The position numbers were made by a program, and so were the translations under genes. 57,892 nucleotides of DNA from Prevotella sp. Its GTDB lineage: Bacteria; Bacteroidota; Bacteroidia; Bacteroidales; Bacteroidaceae. Below the pieces are notes generated by a model. The model saw nothing but the letters and a program-made list of their open reading frames with translations. It was not told the origin of the DNA and did not search any database. Shown one piece after another: positions 8,237 through 14,357 of this stretch. Within the stretch, counting starts at the first letter, position 1. Every line of letters starts with the position of its first letter. The stretch lies in NCBI GenBank assembly GCA_017400455.1, contig JAFPTC010000068.1:1-57892 (forward strand). Reading direction: 5' to 3'.

Positions 8237-9415
8237 CTATTTACTCATAGCATTCACAATGTCACCGGCCGTCATTGCCTTGGCCTGCTCCTGAATCTTC
8301 TCCTGGTAGCGCTGCGGAGTGATGGGCACAATCTCCATCTGGTCGTTCAGCTTTGTAATGCCGTTGGTCACGTACTTGTCGCCCACCTTCAGTCCTTCGG
8401 TGACGATGTAGTTGACGCCGTCGTCCTGCGGGTCCACCTTAATCTCGGTGTACTGCACCTTGTTGCTGTCGTTCAGCAAATAGACAAACTTCTTGTTCTG
8501 CACCTCCATCACCACGCTCTGGGGAATGACGATGGCGCCCGTGTTCTGGCGCGGCACGATGATGGTGCCCGAACCGCCGCTCTTCAGCAGGCTCTCGGGG
8601 TTGGGGAAGCGAGCCTTCAGCTGCACGGTGCCCGTGGCTTGGTCGATGACGCCGCTGATGGCTGCCACCGTGCCGTCATAGCCATAGATGCTGCCGTCGG
8701 CCAGCTGCAGCTTCACGCTGGGGAACTGCTCCACGGCGCCCTTCAGGCCGCCATCGGCCTTCGACAGGGTCAGCATGTCCTTCTCGGTCATCGAGAAGTA
8801 AACCTCCATCTGGCTGATGTCGCTCACGTGGGTCAGCACGTTCGATGCGCTCACCAGGGCGCCTTTCTTGAAGGGCAGCGTGCCCACCACGCCTTTGGCG
8901 GGGCTCTTCACGTAGCAGAAGCTCAGTGACTCGCGGGCCGAAGCCAGCGCAGCCTGGGCCTGGGCCAGTCCGGCCTGGGCGCTCTTAAACGAGTTTTCGG
9001 CCGTCTGCAGCTCATACTCGCCAATGACGTGGCTGTCGAAGAGCTGCTTCGAGTTCTCGTATGTCAGCTTGGCCGTGTTCACCTGGCTCTGCGCCGTGTT
9101 CACGGCAGCCTGGGACTGGCGCACCTGGGCCTGATAGGTCTCATTGTCAATCACGAAAAGCAGCTGTCCGGCCTGCACGGTCTGGCCTTCCGTCACGTTG
9201 ATCTGAGTGAGGAAGCCCGACATCTTGGGCCTGATTTCCACATCCTGAATGCCGTTGATCACGGCGGGATACGTCGTCTGCATCTCGGCGTCTGAAGTCT
9301 TCACTTCCTCCACCGGATACTCATTGTCGCCAAAGCTGGGCATACCGCCGCCACCGCCACAGGAAGCCAGGACGATGGTCGCAGCTGCGACCATAAACAT
9401 TTTCACTTTTTTCAT
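8237..9415 (-). CDS. RND efflux periplasmic adaptor lipoprotein, AcrA family
   Basis: Membrane-fusion protein linking the pump to the outer-membrane channel. It starts MKKVKMFMVAAATIVLASCG, a lipoprotein signal with Cys19. A biotinyl-lipoyl half-domain follows (VEIRPKMSGFLTQINVTEGQ), then a Gln/Ala/Ser-rich helical hairpin (about residues 100-165), the second lipoyl half (SPAKGVVGTLPFKKGALV), a beta-barrel domain and a membrane-proximal domain (VTEGLKVGDKYVTNGITKL). Length 392 aa is typical. It is the first gene of the three-gene operon; an 80 bp leader separates it from a TACCTTTG promoter box. Confidence 0.94.
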   Translation of the reverse strand: MKKVKMFMVAAATIVLASCGGGGGMPSFGDNEYPVEEVKTSDAEMQTTYPAVINGIQDVEIRPKMSGFLTQINVTEGQTVQAGQLLFVIDNETYQAQVRQSQAAVNTAQSQVNTAKLTYENSKQLFDSHVIGEYELQTAENSFKSAQAGLAQAQAALASARESLSFCYVKSPAKGVVGTLPFKKGALVSASNVLTHVSDISQMEVYFSMTEKDMLTLSKADGGLKGAVEQFPSVKLQLADGSIYGYDGTVAAISGVIDQATGTVQLKARFPNPESLLKSGGSGTIIVPRQNTGAIVIPQSVVMEVQNKKFVYLLNDSNKVQYTEIKVDPQDDGVNYIVTEGLKVGDKYVTNGITKLNDQMEIVPITPQRYQEKIQEQAKAMTAGDIVNAMSK

Positions 9416-9495
9416 ACCTATTTCAAATAACTAAATTTATATATAAATTTCAAAGTCGAGTGTCCAAACTAACGCATCACGCGTTTTTTGGCATG

Positions 9496-9503
9496 CAAAG
9501 GTA
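9496..9503 (-). promoter_or_regulatory. TACCTTTG -7 box for the RND efflux operon
   Basis: On the minus strand TACCTTTG lies about 80 bp upstream of the adaptor ATG. No good TTTG is seen at the right distance upstream. The leader between box and gene contains an ACGCATCACGCGT partial palindrome (9473-9485) that could be an operator, but nothing confirms it. Confidence 0.5.
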
Positions 9504-9911
9504 CAAAAATCTTGGTAAACGCAGCCGTTTTGTTTTAAACTTTTACACTTTATTAGCAAAAGCAAACGCAGGTCATAATTTCCATGAAAAACCGCTTACC
9601 ATCGCATAGTTTACGAATAGGACATCCGCCTTCGGAAAAAGACCATAAAGATGGCTCAGACTTTGACTACGAACCATAATTTTTATCTTAGACTACGAAT
9701 TAAACGAATTATACGAATTTCCAAAACTCGTCTTCACGACTACGAATTATACGAATTCTACGAATTTCCAAAAATGATAATCCGTATGTACCCGATAGAT
9801 GACCTGCGCTCGAAAACGCGCAATGGATAGCTACTAAATATTCAACAAAGATTTAAAGATTTTAAAGATTCCATGCGGACTGGGGTAACTACTCAGTCAT
9901 GTGCTGCATTA

Positions 9912-9985
9912 GACAAAAATCTCCAAAAATCTACAAAAATATGCCATCAAAAGAGATTTATGTTAGATTTTTGAAGATTTTTGTC
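9912..9985. repeat. Inverted repeat, 22 bp arms
   Basis: Left arm 9912-9933 (GACAAAAATCTCCAAAAATC and two more bases) is the inverse of right arm 9964-9985 with about one mismatch, around a 30 bp loop. It could fold as a strong hairpin in either strand. Confidence 0.7.
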
Positions 9986-10084
9986 CTTTTTACACTTTTA
10001 TATTCGTATATCTGAGTTGTTACGCCCATCTTTTAAATCTTTTAGTAACCGTAAAAAAAAAAGTTGGTACAATGATTATGAATT

Positions 10085-10160
10085 AAACACAGAGATACAG
10101 AGACACAGAGCCTTATTCTTTTATAAGAAAAAAACTCTGTACCTCTGTGTCTCTGTGTTT
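10085..10160. repeat. Inverted repeat of CACAGAG words, 26 bp arms
   Basis: Left arm 10085-10110 is built from ACACAGAG / ATACAGAG units. Right arm 10135-10160 is its reverse complement with three mismatches. The loop is about 24 bp and AT-rich. Each arm is itself a short tandem repeat of about 8 bp. Confidence 0.75.
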
Positions 10161-10266
10161 CAAAACCGACCCACGTTATTTTTTTAATATCACGAAATTC
10201 GTATAATTCGTAGTCGTAAAGACGAGTTTTGGAAATTCGTAGAATTCGTATAATTCGTAGTCGTGA

Positions 10267-10374
10267 ATAGCAGCCTCACCCGATGACGAACTGTTCGTAC
10301 TCCCGGGTCAAGTCCACTTCGTCCGTCGGGTCAACGGCGACGTGCGCCAGGGCATCAAGACCGTCCTGCACTAA
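10267..10374 (+). pseudogene. C-terminal coding remnant, family unknown
   Basis: Thirty-six in-frame codons with strong GC at third positions, like real genes of this genome, ending in TAA. The translation contains DDELFVLPGQVHFVRRVNGD, then VRQGIKTVLH. No start codon or upstream gene body exists: the frame is closed by a TGA inside the inverted repeat at 10264. It looks like the tail of a gene whose front part was replaced by the repeat element. I do not recognise the family. Confidence 0.4.
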
Positions 10375-10405
10375 TCCTTTCCCCATAGGTTTTTTCTCTC
10401 CGCAA

Positions 10406-10689
10406 AACGTCATAACGTCATCTGGCCCACTAACCATCTTGTAGATAGCCATTTACGTTATGATGTTTCCCACTTTGAAACGTCATCAAAACGTCATACC
10501 CTTCTGCGCCCATGAGATTTTTTCACACGGGGCCGAGATTTTTTTCTGGAAGGCCGAGTTTTTCAAAAATCTCATTGACTTTTTCTGCTGAACGATGCTC
10601 ATGACGTTTCCCATGACGTTTCAAAACAAAACGTCATGCGTAACGCCTTGATATATAGCATCTTCCAAAGAATATGACGTTATGACGTT
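10406..10689. repeat. Cluster of nine ATGACGTT/AACGTCAT octamers
   Basis: Exact copies: AACGTCAT at 10406, 10414, 10479, 10490 and 10630; ATGACGTT at 10601, 10613, 10674 and 10682. Several are adjacent pairs, and variants such as TTACGTTATGATG lie between them. Both orientations occur. A protein-binding array is one possibility; nothing nearby identifies the protein. Confidence 0.75.
10512..10576. repeat. Degenerate relative of the CTCACGTGAG repeat unit
   Basis: ATGAGATTTTTT (10512-10523) and AAAAATCTCAT (10565-10575) form an imperfect inverted repeat. Between them GGCCGAGATTTTTTTCTGGA resembles the AGATTTTTTCTGGGAGGCC part of the three intergenic clusters elsewhere, but the CTCACGTGAG palindrome is missing. 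Confidence 0.45.
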
Positions 10690-10702
10690 TTATTTCGAGA
10701 AA

Positions 10703-10770
10703 ATTGTCCTAAGTTGTCCCCTGTTGTCTTCTTTATTTTAAACGACAACTTAGGACAACTTAGGACAACA
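10703..10770. repeat. Inverted repeat of ACTTAGGACAA words
   Basis: TTGTCCTAAGTTGTCCCCTG (10703-10722) faces ACAACTTAGGACAACTTAGG (10745-10764) and flanking bases around a 15-20 bp AT-rich loop. The right arm contains two tandem copies of ACTTAGGACAA. Confidence 0.65.
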
Positions 10771-10814
10771 ATCTTTTTTCTGTGGGCGCCCCCGTACGCC
10801 GCCGTCCGATGGGG

Positions 10815-10843
10815 GCACACGAAGGGCCTGACCCTTCGTGTGC
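10815..10843. repeat. Perfect 12 bp stem hairpin
   Basis: GCACACGAAGGG (10815-10826) pairs with CCCTTCGTGTGC (10832-10843) around a five-base loop. There is no T tract on either side, so it is not a classic terminator. Confidence 0.7.
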
Positions 10844-10871
10844 ATGCGCTTTAGTTCAGAGCTCGCTATGC

Positions 10872-10910
10872 ATAAAAATGTGAGGACACGGCCTCGCGGT
10901 CATGTCCTCA
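10872..10910 (-). terminator. Rho-independent terminator of the PUL operon
   Basis: On the minus strand TGAGGACA pairs with TGTCCTCA around a GC-rich, partly paired interior (10881-10910), followed by CATTTTTATG. It lies 35 bp after the stop of the GH3 gene, the last gene of the locus. Confidence 0.65.
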
Positions 10911-10944
10911 CGCAAAAAACTACTCGCTAATAAAAAATATAGTT

Positions 10945-13224
10945 TTACTGAAGTATGAAGTTATACTGCTGGTTCTGGGGAACCGACGAGGTGCTCACAA
11001 TGGCTGTGAAAGCCCCGGGCTCGGCCGTCCACTGCTGCGACTGCTCGTTGTAGAAGCTCAGCGACGAGCGGTCGATGACCAGGCTCACCGACTTCGTCTG
11101 GCCCGGCTGGAGGAACACCTTGCTGAAGCCCTTCAGCTCCTTGACCGGCCGCACGACCGACGACTTCACGTCGCTGATGTAGAGCTGCACCACCTCGGCG
11201 CCGGCACGGTTGCCCGTGTTGGTGACGTCGACGGTGATGGTGAGCCGTTCGTCGGGCGTGATGGTCTTCTTATCGGCACGCAGGTTGCTGAGCTGGAAGG
11301 TGGTATAGCTCAGGCCGAAGCCGAAGGGGAAGAGGGGTGAGGAGAGGGAAGAGGAGAGAGAAGAGGGGAGAGAGGAGCGAGAATAGAGCTTCTTGCGGGT
11401 TTTCTGGGGCAGGTCGGTCCAGCGATAGCCCACGAAGATGTCCTCCAGGTATTCCTCGTCAATGATCTGATGGTCGGGGCGCCAGGTGCCGGGATAGGTG
11501 CCAAGGGCGTGGGCGCCGCACTGCTCAAGTGAGGCATACCACGTGAAGGGCAGCTTGCCGCTGGGGTTGACAACACCACTGAGCACGCTGGCAATGGCGT
11601 TGCCCGACTGGGAGCCGATGAACCAGGCCTGCACCACGGCGGGCACGCGGCTCAGCCAGGGCATGGCCACGGGATTGCCCGAGATGTTGACATAGACCAG
11701 CCGGGGATTGGCCTCGACCAGGGCTTCGATGAGCTGGTCCTGACCATAGGGCAGGCCGTACTGCTGGCGGTCGTGGCCCTCGGCATCCTGATGGTCGCTC
11801 TTGTTCAGTCCGCCGAAGACGATGACCACGTCGGCCTGGCGGGCCTTCTCCACGGCCTCGCGGCGCAGCTCGTCGGCCGAACGCAGGTCGTAGAGCGAAC
11901 GGCCCACGGTGACGCCGTTGTAGCTCTGGACGGTGTCGCCCACGTAGCCACGGGCATAGTCCACCTGGGCTTGCCCGAAGCAGGAGCGGACGGCATCGAG
12001 GGGCAACACCTCGCGCTGAGCCTTCAGCGACGAGGAACCGCCGCCCACGGTCATCATCTTGATGGCATTCTCGCCCACCACCAGTATGCGCCCGCCGTTG
12101 CTGAGGGGCAGCAGGCCGCCGTCGTTCTTCAGCAGCACGATGCCCTCCTGGGCAATTTGCTGCGCGGCCTCGTAATGGGCGTCGCTACAGAGCGATCCGT
12201 AGGGGCGCTGGCGGTTCATGGTGGTTCGGAAGTGGAGGCGCAGCACGCGGCGCACCTTCTCGTCGAGCTCCTTCGTCGAGTAGCGTCCACTGAGGATGCC
12301 GCGCTTGTAGGGAAGGGCCAGGTAATAGCTGTCGTAGGCGTTGGAGGCGCCCTGGCTCAGGCCGTTGGTCCACGAGCCCATCTCCAGGTCCAGCCCGTTG
12401 CGGACGGCCTCGTCGGTGTCGTGACAGCCGCCCCAGTCGCTGATGACCACGCCGTCGAACTGCCAGTCGTGCTTCAGGATCTGGTTAAGAAGGATGTTGT
12501 TATGACAATTGTGTTGGTTCTGATAGAGGTTGTAGGCGCCCATGAGGCTCCAGGCCTTGCCCTCCTCAACGGCAGCGCGGAAGGCGGGCAGGTAGATCTC
12601 GTGAAGGGCGCGGAGGCTCACCTTCACGTTCACCTGGTGGCGATATTCCTCGTCGTTGTTCAGGGCGTAGTGCTTCACACAGGCGGCCACGCCTCGCGAC
12701 TGGAGGCCCTGGACGTAGGGCACCACCATGCGCGAGGCCAGGTAGGGGTCTTCGCCCATGTACTCGAAGTTGCGGCCTCCCAGCGGCGTGCGCAGGATGT
12801 TGACGCCCGGCCCCAGGATGACGTTCTTGCCACGGTAGAGGGCTTCCTCGCCCAGGCTCTCGCCGTAGAGGCGGGCCATCTGGGGGTTCCACGTGGCGGC
12901 CAGACAGGTCAGCGCGGGGAAGGCCACGCACGAGTCGTTGGTCTGGCCGGCCTGCTCCCATTCGTCCCACAGCACGTCGGGCCTTACGCCATGAGGGCCG
13001 TCGTCGGTCCACAGGTCGGGAATGCCCAGACGGGGCACGCCGGCGGCCGAGAACTTCGACTGGGCGTGGATGACGCGCAGCTTCTCGTCGAGCGTCATGC
13101 GGCTCAAGGCGTCCTCAACGCGCTGCTCCAAGGGCTTCGTCTCGTCAAGATAGACGGGCGTCTGCGCCGCTGCGGGGCTAAAGGACAAAGAAAAAACAAT
13201 AAATGACAAACAGAAACGCATCAT
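10945..13224 (-). CDS. Glycoside hydrolase family 3 beta-glucosidase
   Basis: Secreted, probably periplasmic exo-acting beta-glucosidase finishing breakdown of the oligosaccharides imported by this locus. Signal peptide 1-20 (cleavage after AAA). The GH3 barrel holds KHYALNN (Lys184, His185) and the nucleophile Asp263 in VVISDWGG. The alpha/beta sandwich domain follows (VVIVFGGLNKSDHQDAEGHD), then a fibronectin III-like C-terminal domain (about 640-755). Length 759 aa is normal. Just before the family landmark FPFGFGLSYTTF there is a Ser/Leu run (SRSSLPSSLSSSLSSP, about residues 613-628), encoded by a low-complexity tract at 11334-11391 and looking like an insertion. The GH16 gene ends 25 bp upstream. 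Substrate linkage is inferred from that neighbour. Confidence 0.92.
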   Translation of the reverse strand: MMRFCLSFIVFSLSFSPAAAQTPVYLDETKPLEQRVEDALSRMTLDEKLRVIHAQSKFSAAGVPRLGIPDLWTDDGPHGVRPDVLWDEWEQAGQTNDSCVAFPALTCLAATWNPQMARLYGESLGEEALYRGKNVILGPGVNILRTPLGGRNFEYMGEDPYLASRMVVPYVQGLQSRGVAACVKHYALNNDEEYRHQVNVKVSLRALHEIYLPAFRAAVEEGKAWSLMGAYNLYQNQHNCHNNILLNQILKHDWQFDGVVISDWGGCHDTDEAVRNGLDLEMGSWTNGLSQGASNAYDSYYLALPYKRGILSGRYSTKELDEKVRRVLRLHFRTTMNRQRPYGSLCSDAHYEAAQQIAQEGIVLLKNDGGLLPLSNGGRILVVGENAIKMMTVGGGSSSLKAQREVLPLDAVRSCFGQAQVDYARGYVGDTVQSYNGVTVGRSLYDLRSADELRREAVEKARQADVVIVFGGLNKSDHQDAEGHDRQQYGLPYGQDQLIEALVEANPRLVYVNISGNPVAMPWLSRVPAVVQAWFIGSQSGNAIASVLSGVVNPSGKLPFTWYASLEQCGAHALGTYPGTWRPDHQIIDEEYLEDIFVGYRWTDLPQKTRKKLYSRSSLPSSLSSSLSSPLFPFGFGLSYTTFQLSNLRADKKTITPDERLTITVDVTNTGNRAGAEVVQLYISDVKSSVVRPVKELKGFSKVFLQPGQTKSVSLVIDRSSLSFYNEQSQQWTAEPGAFTAIVSTSSVPQNQQYNFILQ
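11334..11391 (-). repeat. Low-complexity CTCTCC tract inside the GH3 gene
   Basis: A purine-rich tract on the plus strand (GGAGAG / GAAGAG words) keeps the reading frame and encodes a Ser/Leu-rich stretch between the sandwich domain and FPFGFGLSY. It resembles the CT-rich spacer phrases elsewhere in the window. Confidence 0.6.
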
Positions 13225-13249
13225 AGTGATCTATTATTTGTTTGGCTGT

Positions 13250-14353
13250 TTACTTCTTCTGGAAGACGCGCACATAGTCCACCTCCATGGTGGTGGGCAG
13301 GGCGCCCTCGTCGGTACCGCGATAGCCGCCCCAGTCGCCGCCCCAGGCCAGGTTGAGAATGACGTAGAAGGGGTCGTCGTAGGGCCAGTCGTCGCGGCCC
13401 AGGCCACGGTTGTCGTAGGAGAGCTGCAGCTTGCCGTCGACATAGGTGGTGATGTTCTTCGCGGTCCACTCTATGGCGTAGGTGTGGAAGTCGTCTTCAG
13501 CTCCGGCAAGGTACATCTCGTGGGTCACCTGCGTGTTGTTGCTGTGGACGTGGGCGTTGGCATGAAGACTGCTGGAAACGTAGTTGGCGTTGGCGCCTAC
13601 CTCCTCCATGATGTCAATCTCGCCGTCGGCGGGCCACGAGCGGAAGTTCACGGGCATCATCCAGAAGGCGGGCCAGGTGCCCTTGCCCTTGGGCAGCTTG
13701 ATGGAGGCCTCGATGTAGCCATACTTCCAGCCTTCCTTCACCTTGGCGTAGACGCGGCCAGAGTAAATCTTGCCGTTCTCCTTCAGGGCGGTGATGCGCA
13801 GATGGCCGTTGCGCACCTCGGTGACGAGCTGGCCCTCGGGGGTGCGGTGGTTCACGTAGTTCTGCAGCTCGTGGTTCACCCAGCCCGAGCCTTTCACCTC
13901 GTGGGTCCAGTCCTGGGCGTTCAGCTCGGAACCGCTGTCGAACTCGTCGTGCCACACAAGGGTGTAGCCCTCGGGGGCGTTGTAGGCAGCCTTCTGGGCT
14001 GCGGCCTGGGTTACGCTGATGTGCTTGCGAGCATCGGCCGACATGATGGTGACGGTGGCGGTGCGGCCCTCAGTATAGGGGTTGGCAGCGACGGTGACCG
14101 TGACGGTGCCCTGTTGCGAGGTGCTGCCAGCCGTCTCCACGCTGACGAAGTCCTGGTCGGCATAGGCGCCCCACTCACGGCCCGTGGTGGTGATGCTCAC
14201 GGTGTAGGTGCCGCCCTCGGCAGGAGCCGCAATGCTTTCCACAGACGCGGTGATGCTCACGGCGGGCTGCACATCAGGCTCGTCGTCGCCGCCACAGCCG
14301 GTGAAGGCTGTGGCGAGGGCGAGGATGGTGCTGAATAAAGTCATGTGCTTCAT
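13250..14353 (-). CDS. GH16 endo-beta-glucanase (laminarinase-like) lipoprotein with BACON-like domain
   Basis: Surface or periplasmic endo-glucanase cutting beta-1,3- or mixed beta-1,3/1,4-glucan. Lipoprotein signal with Cys20 (ATAFTGCGG). Residues about 30-118 form one BACON-like beta-sandwich (PAEGGTYTVSITTTGREW ... HISVTQAA), common in Bacteroidales PUL enzymes and thought to act as a spacer or mucin/glycan contact. The GH16 fold follows (VWHDEFDSGSELNAQDWTHE). The catalytic motif GEIDIMEE has Glu245 as nucleophile, Asp247 as helper and Glu250 as acid/base; the extra residue in EIDIME marks the laminarinase type rather than lichenase. The C terminus is MEVDYVRVFQKK. It ends 25 bp before the GH3 gene and starts 4 bp after the glycan-binding lipoprotein. 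Confidence 0.93.
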   Translation of the reverse strand: MKHMTLFSTILALATAFTGCGGDDEPDVQPAVSITASVESIAAPAEGGTYTVSITTTGREWGAYADQDFVSVETAGSTSQQGTVTVTVAANPYTEGRTATVTIMSADARKHISVTQAAAQKAAYNAPEGYTLVWHDEFDSGSELNAQDWTHEVKGSGWVNHELQNYVNHRTPEGQLVTEVRNGHLRITALKENGKIYSGRVYAKVKEGWKYGYIEASIKLPKGKGTWPAFWMMPVNFRSWPADGEIDIMEEVGANANYVSSSLHANAHVHSNNTQVTHEMYLAGAEDDFHTYAIEWTAKNITTYVDGKLQLSYDNRGLGRDDWPYDDPFYVILNLAWGGDWGGYRGTDEGALPTTMEVDYVRVFQKK

Positions 14354-14357
14354 GGGT

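Larger units (their letters stand above)
9691..10264. repeat. 574 bp segment bounded by ~70 bp imperfect inverted repeats
   Basis: The left arm (9691-9767) and the right arm (10195-10264) are reverse complements over a shared core. On the right arm the core reads ATTCGTATAATTCGTAGTCGT, then AAAGACGAGTTTTGGAAATTCGTA. The left arm carries the same words inverted, with small differences. The interior holds two further inverted repeats and no gene. The layout resembles a MITE-like or hairpin element, but no terminal target duplication could be established. The ATTCGTATAATTCGT word recurs at 16899-17016. Confidence 0.65.
9416..10944. other. Gene-poor island between efflux operon and PUL
   Basis: About 1.5 kb without an intact gene. 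From left to right: promoter box of the efflux operon; 9504-9690 with nothing recognised; a 574 bp segment between long inverted repeats with two nested inverted repeats; a 36-codon coding remnant; nine ATGACGTT/AACGTCAT octamers; an inverted repeat of ACTTAGGACAA words; a perfect 12 bp hairpin; and a terminator for the PUL. The sequence is much more AT-rich than the flanking genes up to about 10265. A 68-codon open frame at 9981-10187 consists of repeat arms and is not regarded as a gene. Confidence 0.7.

Noticed and set aside
9981-10187. 68-codon open frame in the gene-poor island
   Set aside because: It spans the arms of an inverted repeat, has no codon bias and no family resemblance.
9416-10944. 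Hidden tRNA or small structured RNA gene in the island
   Set aside because: The hairpins are simple inverted repeats; no cloverleaf, T-loop GGTTCGA-type motif or conserved RNA signature could be found by eye.
11773-13206. 477-codon plus-strand frame opposite the GH3 gene
   Set aside because: Same shadow effect; the composition matches reverse-complemented coding DNA and no motif is present.
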